Assembly (NCBI RefSeq): GCF_003628125.1
Contig: NZ_RBZU01000009.1
Location: 124,001 to 188,000 of the forward strand
Direction of reading: 5' to 3'
Length of the DNA: 64,000 bases
Source: Pararobbsia silviterrae
Lineage (GTDB): Bacteria > Pseudomonadota > Gammaproteobacteria > Burkholderiales > Burkholderiaceae
Shown: piece by piece, positions 36,803-49,982 of the stretch
How positions within the stretch are numbered: position 1 is the first letter of the stretch
Layout of the letters: each line of letters opens with the position of its first letter
Notes under the pieces: model-generated
Databases searched by the model: none
Told to the model about the DNA's origin: nothing
The model's input: only the letters and a program-made list of their open reading frames with translations
Position numbers and translations under genes: made by a program

Positions 36803-38140
36803 CTAGTCGGAATCGACGGCATCCATTTCGACGCCGTCATCATTGGGTACGAAGTCCGCGCAGAAGACCATCGTTCGGCCTTCGACCTGCACGGAGATCG
36901 CCGCAGTATGACAGCCCTTGCCCTCGGTCAGCGAGAAATACGGACCCATGACCGCCACGCGTCCCGGCGCCGCGATCGCGCGCTTGAAATACGCGCGTCG
37001 CGACCAGTTGCCGGGCGAGCCTTCGAGCAGCGGCGCGAGACGCCGCTTGGCCGCGTCGCGGCGTTCGCGCGGTCCGGCCTCGAGCGGGGCCGACACGGTG
37101 TCCTGCGTCTGGACGCCGTGTTCGTCGACCGTGAACACGCTGCGCGCGCCCGCGACTTCGAACACGATCGCGGCCGCGCGCGCGAGATCGCCGTCGCGCG
37201 AGTAGCAAAGCGCGGCGGCCGTCATCGTCGACTCGAACGATTCGAAGCGGATCGCGGGCAAATGCGGCACGCGTGCGCTGTGCGATGCGAACATCGGCCA
37301 GAGCAGCGGGGCGCGTTCGAGCGCCGATGCCTGTGCGCGCGTCAGCGAAAAGTGCGGACGGGCGAGCCAGTACCCCTGGACGAAATCGACGTCGGCCTCC
37401 ATGAGGGCCATCAATTCGCCATCGGCCTCGACGCCTTCGGCGAGCACCATCGTGCCCGCCTGATGCAGCATCGAGACGAGATGCCGCATGAGTTCGTGAT
37501 CGCTGTTGCGCTGCGTGAGCCGTCCGACGAGCGTGCGGTCGAGTTTGACGATGTCGGGCCGCGTCGACCAGATCCGGTCGAAGTTCGAGAAGCCGCTGCC
37601 GAAGTCGTCGATCGCGATCAGGAAGTTCTTGCTATGAAACGCATCGACGGTGCGCGCCAGCGTGCGCTCGTCGGTGGCCGGCTGTTCGAGCACTTCGAGC
37701 ACGATGCGCTCGGCGGGCAGATTGAAGCGCTGGATCAGATGTTCGGCGAAGACAGCGTCTTCCCAGCTCGCTTCGAGGATCTGCGGCAGCACGTTGAGAA
37801 ACAGCCAGCCGATCTCGCCGCCTTGATCGGCGAAGTTCGCGACGTGCACCGCGCGCGACAGGCGATCGAGCAGCACGGCTTCATCGTGGCGGCGTGCGAG
37901 CGAGAACACGAGCGGCGGCGGCAGCGCTTCGCCCTTGGGCGTGCGGGCGCGCATGAGCGCCTCGAAGCCGATGACCTTCGCATGCGAGACGCTGAGCACG
38001 GGCTGGAACGCGCTGCGGATCTCGATGCCCCGGTAGTTCGCGAACCAGCTGTTGCCGTCGCGTTCCATCATCGACAACAGCACCTCGAGCGTGGGGATCG
38101 CGCGGCGCGGCGGGGCGGCGGCAGCAGAGGCGCGACTCAT
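36803..38140 (-). CDS. EAL-domain cyclic-di-GMP phosphodiesterase with C-terminal sensor-like domain
   Basis: A 445-residue cytoplasmic protein. The EAL domain (about 40-270) retains the expected catalytic features: the EAL motif in GFEALMRAR, IVLEVLEQ, IAIDDFGSGFSNFD, DIVKLDRTL, LAEGVEADGEL and DFVQGYWLARP, so it looks enzymatically competent. The C-terminal 160 residues (YFKRAIAAPGRVAVMGPYFS) resemble a PAS/Cache-like module found after EAL domains. It lies 61 bp downstream of the GGDEF gene on the same strand, making a synthesis/degradation pair for cyclic di-GMP. Confidence 0.9.
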   Translation of the reverse strand: MSRASAAAAPPRRAIPTLEVLLSMMERDGNSWFANYRGIEIRSAFQPVLSVSHAKVIGFEALMRARTPKGEALPPPLVFSLARRHDEAVLLDRLSRAVHVANFADQGGEIGWLFLNVLPQILEASWEDAVFAEHLIQRFNLPAERIVLEVLEQPATDERTLARTVDAFHSKNFLIAIDDFGSGFSNFDRIWSTRPDIVKLDRTLVGRLTQRNSDHELMRHLVSMLHQAGTMVLAEGVEADGELMALMEADVDFVQGYWLARPHFSLTRAQASALERAPLLWPMFASHSARVPHLPAIRFESFESTMTAAALCYSRDGDLARAAAIVFEVAGARSVFTVDEHGVQTQDTVSAPLEAGPRERRDAAKRRLAPLLEGSPGNWSRRAYFKRAIAAPGRVAVMGPYFSLTEGKGCHTAAISVQVEGRTMVFCADFVPNDDGVEMDAVDSD

Positions 38141-38201
38141 CGAAACGTCCTCGATTCGGACCGCGCGGGGTCGCGGCCGGTACAACAGGTCAATGGAGTA
38201 C

Positions 38202-39581
38202 TCATGATGCGGGGACTGCGACGTCCGAGAAGCAGACGCGGTTGCGGCCACTGTTTTTAGCCATATAGAGCGCGGTATCCGCGGCGCGCAACAGCGCGTC
38301 CGTCGCGGGAGGCGGCCGCTCGATCGTCGACGCGCCGACACTCAGCGTGACGATACCCGAAGGCGTCGGCGTCGGGATGCGCAGGGCGGAGACCGCGTCG
38401 CGCACACGCTCCGAGACGGTTGCGGCGCCCGCGCGATCCGTATCGGGCAGCACGAGCACGAACTCCTCGCCGCCATATCGCGCGACGAAGTCGCCGGGCC
38501 GCGCGGCCTGACGCGAGATCGCCGTCGCGACCGCGATCAGACATTCGTCGCCGCGCTGATGTCCATGCGTATCGTTGAACAGCTTGAAGTAATCGACATC
38601 GACCATGAGCACCGACAAGGGCCGACCCGTGCGCTTCGCGCGCTCGATTTCGCGCGCATAGCGTTCGTCGAAAAAGCGCCGGTTGTAGACGCCGGTCAGA
38701 CCGTCGCGGATCGAGAACTCCTGAAGCCGCGCATGCGCGCGCTGGAGCCCGCGATACAGCCGGTTGATCTCCCAGAGCAGGACGCTGAGCACGGTGGTCG
38801 ACGCCACGACCGAGGCCGCGCGCGCGGCGTACCAGCCGATCGAATACCGCGCGGATCCGAGCAGCGTGAGGCTCGCGTCGACGAGATTGGCGAGCGCGGC
38901 GACCGCGAGCCAGACGTCGAGCGTGGTCTGGAAGCGTCCCGACACGCAGATCGCGATCACTGTAACCAGGTTGATTGCAATAATCGCGGGGCCGATGGGA
39001 CCGGTGCTCAGCGTGCGATACGAGCCGCCGGCCGCGATCAGCGGGGGCAGCAGCTGGTCGCAATGGGCGGCGAGCCAAGCGCCGCCCGCGGCGAGCAGCA
39101 AGGGGATGCCGATGCAGAGCAGGCCGACGAGGCGCAGCCGGTTCGGCTGGATCGGATCGATGCGCGTCTGGCGGCGCACGCAGGCCGAGGAAAGCAGCAA
39201 GAAAGGAAAGCCGCCGTGCCAGAAGACCCACATCCAGACCGCGCTTTGCGCGGACGCGCCGAGCAGACCTTGCGCCGAGAACACGCCTGGAAACATCAGC
39301 AATTGGAGCGTCACGGTGATCGCCGTGAACGCGTAGGCGCCGCTGAGCGAAGCCAGGAAAGGCTCGCGCGAGATGACAAACTGGGAACCGAGCAGATAGG
39401 CCGTGATGCCGTCGGTCAGCAGCACGGCCATGGCGAACAGCGGCAGGAAAGCCGCGATGACCGGCCCGGAGACGGACGCGATCGGCACCACGCAGACGAC
39501 AGTCGCGACGAGGGCGAGCGTGACCGCGGCTGCCAGCGCCTGGTGTCGGCGCGAGGCGCGCAAGCCCGTCACATCGTCCAT
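38202..39581 (-). CDS. Membrane-bound GGDEF diguanylate cyclase
   Basis: A 459-residue protein. The N-terminal 270 residues contain about eight membrane segments (LVATVVCVVPIASVSGPVIA, AIIAINLVTVIAICVSG) of a MASE-like sensory domain. The C-terminal 165 residues are a GGDEF domain with active-site motif RYGGEEFVLVLP, preceded by an RPGD inhibitory-site motif, so it is predicted to make cyclic di-GMP under product feedback. ATG 39581 is chosen for the AGGAGGCGGAG sequence upstream. Partner of the downstream EAL protein. Confidence 0.9.
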   Translation of the reverse strand: MDDVTGLRASRRHQALAAAVTLALVATVVCVVPIASVSGPVIAAFLPLFAMAVLLTDGITAYLLGSQFVISREPFLASLSGAYAFTAITVTLQLLMFPGVFSAQGLLGASAQSAVWMWVFWHGGFPFLLLSSACVRRQTRIDPIQPNRLRLVGLLCIGIPLLLAAGGAWLAAHCDQLLPPLIAAGGSYRTLSTGPIGPAIIAINLVTVIAICVSGRFQTTLDVWLAVAALANLVDASLTLLGSARYSIGWYAARAASVVASTTVLSVLLWEINRLYRGLQRAHARLQEFSIRDGLTGVYNRRFFDERYAREIERAKRTGRPLSVLMVDVDYFKLFNDTHGHQRGDECLIAVATAISRQAARPGDFVARYGGEEFVLVLPDTDRAGAATVSERVRDAVSALRIPTPTPSGIVTLSVGASTIERPPPATDALLRAADTALYMAKNSGRNRVCFSDVAVPAS

Positions 39582-40035
39582 CCGATCTCCGCCTCCTTGA
39601 TGACGGGGAGAATCTATCAGGGCGTGATGCGTCACCGATACCCGGGGAAAATCCCGCTTAAGTCCGCGTGGGGTCGTGCCGTTAAACAGGGGCATAGCAG
39701 TTCGATTCGTCGGCTTGCCCGGCCGCATGCGCCGAGGTTCGCCTTCCCCGCGAAGGGGCTGTCGCCGCGCTTGCGTGCATCATGCGCGGAGCCGTTACCA
39801 TGCATTCTAAGGGCGATGACGGATGCCGCACGGCGCGATTTGAGGCCGATTCGCGCGTTTGTTCCCGGAATCGAACGGTCGGCGACCCGCGAGGTTTGAC
39901 GCCCGCGGGCCGCCGGGTCTCCAGGCGATGCAGGCCCGTAGCGGGCCGGGCACGGGGTTCGGGCGATATGACTGACCGACGCGGCGAGCCGATGCGGCAC
40001 CGAGCACGGCGGTCAGCATGGCGCTCAATACCGCA
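39582..40035. other. Intergenic region between the lactate permease and GGDEF genes
   Basis: About 450 bp with no supported gene. Frames on either strand lack ribosome sites and family resemblance. It contains the GC-rich inverted pair GGCCCG/CGGGCC around 39922-39940, without a T tract. The promoter for the minus-strand GGDEF gene should lie in its left part. Confidence 0.5.
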
Positions 40036-41673
40036 TCAATACGGCGGAATCATCCACGTCAGCACGTTCTGCTGGAACCAGACGAGGATGCCGAGCACGA
40101 TCGTCAGCACGAGGCTGTGCTTGAACGTTTTTGCGAATACGTCGCCCTCGCGGCCCTTGAGTTCGGTGGTCGCGACGCCCGTCGAGATGTTCTGCGGCGA
40201 AATCATCTTGCCCATGACGCCGCCCGACGAATTGGTGGCCGCCATCAGCACGGGATCGAGATTGAGCTGATGCGCGGCGACGACCTGCAGGTTGCCGAAT
40301 AGCGCATTGCCCGACGTGTCGCTGCCCGACAGGAACACGGCGACCCAGCCGAGAAACGCCGACACGAGCGGAAAGAACGCGCCGACCGATGCCGCGCCGA
40401 GTCCGAGCGTGTAGGTCATGCCCGAGTAATTCATCAGATAGGCAAGACCGACGATCATCGCGACCGTCAGGATCGCCATGCGCGTCTGGACCCATGTCTC
40501 GCGAATCGCCGTGAAGAACTCGCGCGCGGGCAAGCGAACGATCGCGGCGGTCAGGATCGCGGCGACGAGGATCGCGGTGCCCGTCGCGAGCGGCTGGAAG
40601 TCCCAGATCGCGGGATAGGGTTTTTTATACAGCGTAATGAACACGGCGTTGTGCAGGCCCGGCCAGGGGATCTTCACGTCGCCGATCGCGAAGATCTGCG
40701 CGACCGTCCAGACGATCACGACGACCGAGACGATGATCCAAGGCAGCCAGCCTTGCGCGCCGCTGACGTTCGCGCGGCCGGGCGCCGCGGCGTCATGTGT
40801 GGCCTCGTGCGCGGCCATGGCCGCGCGGTCGATCGCGAGCGCGAAGCGCGGCTCGTTCGCGGGCTTCCAGACGCGCAGGAAGGCAATCGTGACGATCAGC
40901 GAGACGAGCGACGACAGCACGTCGGTCAGGCTGTAGTTGATGTAGTTCGAGACGACGAATTGGGTGACCGCGAAGCTGCCGCCCGCCACGAGCAACACGG
41001 GCCAGATGCGCAGCATCGCGCGCCAGCCGGCATAGACGGCGATCACGTAGAACGGCAGCACGAACGCGAAGAGCGGCAACTGCCGTCCGACCATCTGGCT
41101 CAGCGCGATCGGCGGCAGATGTGTGACCGCGCCGAGTACGGTGATCGGCACGCCGAGCGCGCCGAAGGCGACGGGCGCCGTGTTGAAGATCAGCGTGAAG
41201 GTCAGGGCCTCGAGCGCGGGAAAACCGAGCAGGATCAACAGCGAGCTTGTGATCGCGATCGGTGTGCCGAAGCCGGAAATGCCTTCGAGCAGGGCGCCGA
41301 ACGAGAAGCCGATGACGACGAGCACGACGCGGCGATCGTTGGGAATGTTGTCGATCATCCAGCGCCGGAACGCGTCGAAGCGCCCCGAGCGTTGCGCGAC
41401 GTTGTAGAGCAGGATCGCCGAGAACACGATCCACATGACGGGCCAGAGCGCGAACACGATGCCGTTCGCGACGGCGGCAAACGCGAGATTGACCGGGAAT
41501 TGCCAACAGGCGATGGCGATCACGATACCGGCCACGAGGCCGCCGAGCGAGGCCTGCCATGCGGGCCGGCGCAGCCAGCCGAGCATCGCGAGCACCACGA
41601 CGATCGGAATCGCCGCGACGATGAACGACGGCAGCAGGGCGCTGCCGATCGGTGTCAGTAGTTGCTGGAACAT
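40036..41673 (-). CDS. lldP: L-lactate permease
   Basis: A 545-residue polytopic LctP-family transporter that imports L-lactate (and glycolate in relatives) with protons. Typical sequence blocks include WRRPAWQASLGG-like early loops, GFSFGALLEGISGFGTPIAI, PVAFGALGVPITVLGAVTHL and SDTSGNALFGNLQVVAAHQL near the C-terminus. Length agrees with the family (about 550). No lactate dehydrogenase gene is adjacent. It is followed on its own strand by a gap of about 450 bp. Confidence 0.93.
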   Translation of the reverse strand: MFQQLLTPIGSALLPSFIVAAIPIVVVLAMLGWLRRPAWQASLGGLVAGIVIAIACWQFPVNLAFAAVANGIVFALWPVMWIVFSAILLYNVAQRSGRFDAFRRWMIDNIPNDRRVVLVVIGFSFGALLEGISGFGTPIAITSSLLILLGFPALEALTFTLIFNTAPVAFGALGVPITVLGAVTHLPPIALSQMVGRQLPLFAFVLPFYVIAVYAGWRAMLRIWPVLLVAGGSFAVTQFVVSNYINYSLTDVLSSLVSLIVTIAFLRVWKPANEPRFALAIDRAAMAAHEATHDAAAPGRANVSGAQGWLPWIIVSVVVIVWTVAQIFAIGDVKIPWPGLHNAVFITLYKKPYPAIWDFQPLATGTAILVAAILTAAIVRLPAREFFTAIRETWVQTRMAILTVAMIVGLAYLMNYSGMTYTLGLGAASVGAFFPLVSAFLGWVAVFLSGSDTSGNALFGNLQVVAAHQLNLDPVLMAATNSSGGVMGKMISPQNISTGVATTELKGREGDVFAKTFKHSLVLTIVLGILVWFQQNVLTWMIPPY

Positions 41674-42113
41674 CTCGTCTCCTGTTTATTGTGGCTATGA
41701 GAAACAAGCTGAGACCCAGGTGCTGCGATGCGTCGGGCCGCGAGGCGCCAGACACTTAAAAAAGGCTAGTAAGGGGGACATGCATGCGCAATCGGCACTT
41801 ACGCGCGGTTATCCGCGAAGGGGGGCACGCGGCAGGTCGAGAAGGAAAAAACGCCCGACGACGCGGCGCGTGGTCAGGCGTTTTGGGTGTGCCGACGAGG
41901 GCGGCAGCGGGTGGCATCGCGCGGGGCGACGCCCTGTTTCCATGGACGCCCCACTCGAATGTCAGGGCGAGGCCGGCGTGTCGGGCCGGCGTATCCGGGG
42001 CGTGTGTCTGGCTGTGTGTCTGGCTGTGTAGCCGGCTCGTGTCTCGAGCCTGCGTATTGCGCGGATCTATCGACCCGGTTCGTACTGCGCTGCCTGAAGC
42101 GATCGACGCGGCA
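41674..42113. other. Intergenic region between a lipoprotein gene and lldP
   Basis: About 440 bp. It holds a doubled GTGTCTGGCTGT motif (around 42003-42026) and several GC-rich inverted pairs. No ribosome site plus family-like frame was found on either strand. The lldP promoter should lie at its left end. Confidence 0.5.
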
Positions 42114-42479
42114 TCAACGCCAGTGTCCGCCGAACGAGAAGCCCAGGCCGATGGCCGGTCCGCCGTAGACGGGGTAGCCCGGATACGCGGGGTAGCCATA
42201 GTAGGCCGGATAGGTCGGGTAAGCCGGATACGCGGGATAGGCGTAATAGGCGGCACCGCCGTTATACCCGGGGGGCACGGCTTGCGCTTGCGACGCGGAC
42301 GCCGGGGGCTGCGCAGTCTGTGCCGATCCCTGTTGCGGATAATCGGGCGAGTTCGGCGGAATCGTTTCGACGCCCGCGCTCTGCGCGGGCACGGTCGGGT
42401 AATACACGTAAGGCCCCGGGTAGTAGCACCCCGAAAGCACGAGCGCGGCCGCGGCCACGCTGATCAAACCGGTCTTCAT
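42114..42479 (-). CDS. Tyr/Pro-rich small lipoprotein
   Basis: A 121-residue predicted lipoprotein with lipobox LSGC (C18). The mature part is rich in Tyr, Pro and Gly, with a run of PAYPAYPTYPAYYGYPAYPG-like repeats and a Gly-rich end (GLGFSFGGHWR). ATG 42479 is preferred over ATG 42485 because the GGGAGA ribosome site is then properly spaced. It resembles in style the lipoprotein at 55318-55695. Function unknown; such proteins are common in Burkholderiaceae envelopes. Confidence 0.7.
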   Translation of the reverse strand: MKTGLISVAAAALVLSGCYYPGPYVYYPTVPAQSAGVETIPPNSPDYPQQGSAQTAQPPASASQAQAVPPGYNGGAAYYAYPAYPAYPTYPAYYGYPAYPGYPVYGGPAIGLGFSFGGHWR

Positions 42480-42791
42480 TTCCATTCTCCCGGGCGGCGA
42501 CCGAGATGTCGCACGCGATGCCTCAAGGATATGAAAATTCGTGCCCTCGTGGATTGCAAAAGGCGTCACGCATGTTTCAGCAGATTTCAGCGCGCACGAA
42601 TCCGATCTATTCGTCGTGAACCGAACACCCCAAGCGCGAGGCGTGCGCGTTTTACGCGCGGCTTCGCGCATGGGCGCGTCATGCGCGCGCTGTGGGGGCG
42701 TGGAGCATGCGGCGAGGCTCGCGGCCGCGTGAGACGCTGACTGAGGCCGGTCGACGTCGCTTCGAGGACGACGCCGACCTTCGATGCCGTC

Positions 42792-44737
<1,946 letters not shown>

Positions 44738-44794
44738 ATCCGGGCGTGTCAACGGAGAAGGAGGGTTGGCGGCGAAGGGAGGGCGTTCGTCACC

Positions 44795-44877
44795 ACGCTC
44801 CCTGCGCTGGCATTATCCAGATCAGGTTCAAAGGGTATTTCTCACCCGCAACGACAATCGTTGCAGGACCCCTGCGT
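44795..44877 (-). ncRNA. TPP (THI-box) riboswitch
   Basis: The minus strand reads GCAGGGGTCC, a variable hairpin, GGGTGAGAAATACCC, TTGAACCTGATCTGGATAAT and GCCAGCGCAGGGA. These are the conserved THI-box blocks, including CTGATCTGG and the closing GCAGGG pairing. Thiamine pyrophosphate binding is expected to repress thiC. A matching promoter lies immediately upstream (TTGCCG at 44916-44911, 17 bp, TATCGT at 44893-44888). Confidence 0.95.
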
Positions 44878-44887
44878 CGAGGTGCAC

Positions 44888-44916
44888 ACGATACACGCCG
44901 CGTGCGGTCACGGCAA
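44888..44916 (-). promoter_or_regulatory. Promoter of thiC
   Basis: On the minus strand TTGCCG, a 17-bp spacer and TATCGT end about 10 bp before the first riboswitch base, an appropriate distance for the transcription start. Confidence 0.6.
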
Positions 44917-45006
44917 GCCGGGCGCGTCGAGCGGCCTCAAGCGGACTCGCGCGGCCTCAAGCGGCCTCAGGTGGCGCCGAGTGTCGCTAAGCGGCGCCAA
45001 GTGACG

Positions 45007-47527
<2,521 letters not shown>

Positions 47528-47704
47528 ATGCTCAAGTGGGCTTTTTTCTTTGCCGTCGTCGCGGTTGTCGCGGGCTTGCTCGGATTCACGGGTATCGCGG
47601 CGGGGGCGGCCGCGATCGCGAAGTTCCTGTTCTTTGTGTTCGTGGTTCTGTTCGTCGTCTTTCTCGTGCTGGGTTTCGTGATTGCGAAGAAGGTCGTCGA
47701 CTAG
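47528..47704 (+). CDS. DUF1328-family membrane miniprotein (YtjA-like), copy 1
   Basis: A 58-residue protein with two membrane helices joined by the family signature [22 protein letters not shown]1328 proteins (E. coli YtjA) are small inner-membrane proteins of unknown role, often stress-linked. Start ATG 47528 has a consensus AAGGAGG ribosome site 9 bp upstream. It is followed after 39 bp by a second copy and then a ferritin-like gene. Confidence 0.88.
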   Translation: MLKWAFFFAVVAVVAGLLGFTGIAAGAAAIAKFLFFVFVVLFVVFLVLGFVIAKKVVD

Positions 47705-47743
47705 CCGTCGCGCGCGCGTCGGCACAACAATAAGGAGGTCGCC

Positions 47744-47905
47744 ATGCTTCACTATGCCATTGTGTTTTTTGTGATCGCGATCATTGCGGCGTTGTTCGGC
47801 TTTACGGGCATTGCGGCCGGCGCCGCGGAAATCGCGAAGATTCTTTTCTACATTTTCCTTGTCGTGTTCGTCGTGACGTTGCTGCTTGGCGTGTTTCGAA
47901 CTTGA
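47744..47905 (+). CDS. DUF1328-family membrane miniprotein, copy 2
   Basis: A 53-residue protein with the same two-helix plan and signature ([20 protein letters not shown]) as the preceding gene, ending LLLGVFRT. The ribosome site AAGGAGG stands just before ATG 47744. It is a tandem paralogue, diverged in sequence but not in layout. The frame ends 20 bp before the ferritin-like gene, suggesting a three-gene operon. Confidence 0.88.
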   Translation: MLHYAIVFFVIAIIAALFGFTGIAAGAAEIAKILFYIFLVVFVVTLLLGVFRT

Positions 47906-47925
47906 TGGGACTCAGGGAGGCGCAG

Positions 47926-48537
47926 ATGTCTGATACGACACAACACACGCGGCGTGCCGCCGGCCGGGACGACAAACACGACAAGGACGGCGCACGCGCG
48001 TCGCATCACGCGTTCGTGATGGATGTGGCGAAGATCCGCGAGCACGCGCGTCACGATATCGAGGAAGGCGCCGTGACCGAAGGCTATCGCGCGGATCGCG
48101 AGACGGTGATCCGGTTGCTCAACGATGCGCTGGCGACCGAAGTCGTCTGCGCGTTGCGATACAAGCGGCATTACTTCATGGCCAAGGGCATTCAGTCCGA
48201 AGCGGTCGCGGCCGAGTTCGCCGAGCACGCGACGCAGGAGCAGGAGCATGCGGACCGGCTCGCCGAACGCATCGTGCAGCTCGGCGGCGCGCCGGATTTT
48301 GCGCCCGATCGCCTGGCGTCGCGCAGTCACTCCGAATACACGGAGGGCACGACATTGACCGAGATGATTCGCGAGAACCTGATCGCCGAGCGGATCGCGA
48401 TCGACAGTTATCGTGCGATTGTCACGTACCTTGGCGAGAACGACATCACGACGCGACGGATCTTCGAAGAGATTCTGGCCGTCGAGGAAGAGCATGCGGA
48501 CGATATGGCCGATTTGCTGGCGGGGCGTGAGTCGTGA
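47926..48537 (+). CDS. Ferritin-like domain protein (bacterioferritin/Dps-type four-helix bundle)
   Basis: A 203-residue protein. After a charged, disordered 30-residue start, the four-helix ferritin-like domain carries di-iron-type ligands (ALATEVVCALRYKRHYFMAK, EFAEHATQEQEHADRLAERI, ENLIAERIAIDSYRAIVTYL, FEEILAVEEEHADDMADLL), with Glu and ExxH pairs in helices 1-4. This fits the bacterioferritin-related group used for iron storage or peroxide protection. The ribosome site GGGAGG precedes ATG 47926. Linkage to two DUF1328 genes suggests a stress-response unit. Confidence 0.88.
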   Translation: MSDTTQHTRRAAGRDDKHDKDGARASHHAFVMDVAKIREHARHDIEEGAVTEGYRADRETVIRLLNDALATEVVCALRYKRHYFMAKGIQSEAVAAEFAEHATQEQEHADRLAERIVQLGGAPDFAPDRLASRSHSEYTEGTTLTEMIRENLIAERIAIDSYRAIVTYLGENDITTRRIFEEILAVEEEHADDMADLLAGRES

Positions 48538-48711
48538 GTCGTTTGTCGTGAATCGCGCGTCGTGATGGGCGGACCGAACGTGGCGTCGCGCGGCGAACGC
48601 CGCATGAGTCGCGAGCCGTGAGGGGCGGGCATGACGTTAGGACCGTGAATCGAAGACGGTGAACGGTCCGACCTGACGCGCGAAGCATGCACGGCGACCG
48701 GCAAGGCGACG

Positions 48712-49512
48712 CTAGTACGGCGTCGCCTTGCCGTATTGTCCGAGCGGCGCATAGTGCGTGACGAGGCCGCGGTCCGGTTGCCAGTCGTGGATCGCGAAGC
48801 CGGGCGGTTCCATGATGTGGCCGAGCGGGACGTGCGCGCGGAAATCGAGCGCGACCTGATGCGCGGTCGATGGACACGTCGAGGCGATCGTGCCGCCGAA
48901 GCGCCGTACGATCGCGCGATGGACATGCCCGGCAATGACGCGTTCGATATTCGGATGAGCGTGCACGATCTGCGCGAAGGCACGCGCGTCGTCGGCCGCG
49001 AGGCAGATCGAATCCATTTCGGCGATGCCCGTCTCGAACGGCGGATGATGCAGCGCGATGACGACGGGGCGCTCGCGGCAGTGTTCGAGATGTGTGCGTA
49101 GCCAGTCGAGACGCGCGGCGCAGAGCGTGCCGCTGCTTTCGCCGTCGTTGAGCGAATCGAGTGCGATCACGTGAAGCGGGCCGACGTCGAACGCGTACTG
49201 GACGAACGCGCCGCCGTCGCGCAGATAGAGGTGGTCGTGGAAAGCGTCGCGCAGCGGCGCGCGCGCGTCGTGATTGCCGACCATCAGATAGCAGGGTTTC
49301 GCGAGTCGATCGAGATGCGTGCGCAGGTGCGCGTATTCATCGGGGCGGCCTGCATCGACGAGGTCGCCGGTGGCGATGACGGCGTCGATCTGGTCGCCGA
49401 GCGCGTTGAGGCCGTCGACGGCGCGCGCGAGAAAGTCGGCGGTGTCGATCGAGTCGTAGGCGAGTTCGCCGACGGGCTTGATATGCAGGTCGCTGATCTG
49501 TGCAAGACGCAT
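48712..49512 (-). CDS. Metallophosphoesterase of the CpdA/Icc type
   Basis: A 266-residue calcineurin-like phosphoesterase. Metal-binding motifs are visible in order: AQISDLHIKP (DxH), IATGDLVDAG (GDxxD), MVGNHDAR (GNHD), VIALHHPPF and VIAGHVHRAI (GHxH). The layout matches CpdA-type 3',5'-cyclic nucleotide phosphodiesterases, but substrate cannot be told from sequence. ATG 49512 starts directly on the first motif; longer frames would read through the divergent tRNA gene and are rejected. Confidence 0.87.
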   Translation of the reverse strand: MRLAQISDLHIKPVGELAYDSIDTADFLARAVDGLNALGDQIDAVIATGDLVDAGRPDEYAHLRTHLDRLAKPCYLMVGNHDARAPLRDAFHDHLYLRDGGAFVQYAFDVGPLHVIALDSLNDGESSGTLCAARLDWLRTHLEHCRERPVVIALHHPPFETGIAEMDSICLAADDARAFAQIVHAHPNIERVIAGHVHRAIVRRFGGTIASTCPSTAHQVALDFRAHVPLGHIMEPPGFAIHDWQPDRGLVTHYAPLGQYGKATPY

Positions 49513-49612
49513 GGCGATGGTTCTCGCGAGGGGCGGAGTCTTGATGGGTGGGGGTGATGCGGATTGCATGTTAGCGCGAGTCGTCGACGATGTTAGAATC
49601 CGGGTCCGCTCC

Positions 49613-49929
49613 GCCCGAGTGGTGAAATAGGTAGACACAAGGGACTTGAATTCAATTGAGCCCTGCGGGGGAAACCCGGCAGGTGAAGCCCGTCAAATTC
49701 GGTGAACGCCCTGGACGGATGTCCGAGCCAACGCCGAGCCAAGCCTTCCGGTTTTCGAATCGGATGGAAGGTGTAGAGAGCAGACGGCGGGCACCTAAGG
49801 CCGCAAGGCTAGGGTGAAGGCGTGCTCCAGACCACGAACGGCATCCATGTGCCGGCGGCGAAAGTCGAAGTGGTAAGAAAATCCCTCGACTTCGCGGTCG
49901 TACCGGTTCGATTCCGGTCTCGGGCACCA
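49613..49929 (+). tRNA. tRNA-Leu(UAA) interrupted by a group I intron
   Basis: The 5' exon is 49613-49647 and the 3' exon 49878-49929. Joined, they form a standard class II tRNA: acceptor GCCCGAG pairing with CTCGGGC, D arm GGTGAAATAGGTAGACA, anticodon stem AGGGA/TCCCT with loop CTTAAAA (anticodon TAA), a variable arm, T arm ACCGGTTCGATTCCGGT and an encoded CCA end. Without splicing the anticodon loop is destroyed, so the intron must be removed for function. A weak promoter (TTAGCG at 49571, 17 bp, TAGAAT at 49594) precedes it. Decodes UUA and, by wobble, UUG. Confidence 0.95.
49648..49877 (+). ncRNA. Group I self-splicing intron in tRNA-Leu(UAA), inserted after U34
   Basis: 230 nt, following exon U34 and ending in the required G (49877). 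Pairings found by eye: P1 internal guide GAG (49658-49660) with exon CUU giving a U.G pair at the 5' site; P2 CCTGC/GCAGG capped by GGG-GAAA-CCC; P3 CCGTC (49690-49694) with GACGG (49783-49787); P4 TTCGGT (49698-49703) with GCCGAG (49733-49738); P5 tip GGAC/GTCC; P6 CCTTCC (49744-49749) with GGAAGG (49766-49771); P7 GAGCA (49778-49782) with TGCTC (49823-49827); P8 around a GCAA loop; P9 CGGCA/TGCCG (49839-49854) and ACCAC (49831-49835) with GTGGT (49870-49874). This resembles the subgroup IC3 tRNA introns of cyanobacteria. No homing endonuclease frame. Confidence 0.95.
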
Positions 49930-49982
49930 TTCAAAACGCCGCATGCGCGCCGCGCAGTGCCGGCTTCCGACGCTTCCCCGCT

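Noticed and set aside
39782-40302. Plus-strand frames between the GGDEF gene and lldP
   Set aside because: They overlap the lldP 3' end antisense, lack ribosome sites and resemble no family.
41784-42740. 318-codon plus-strand frame across the lldP-thiC interval
   Set aside because: Arg/Gly-rich, antisense to a lipoprotein gene with a clear lipobox and ribosome site.
49652-49930. 92-codon minus-strand frame overlapping the tRNA-Leu and its intron
   Set aside because: Reads antisense through a functional tRNA; an artefact of the structured RNA gene.
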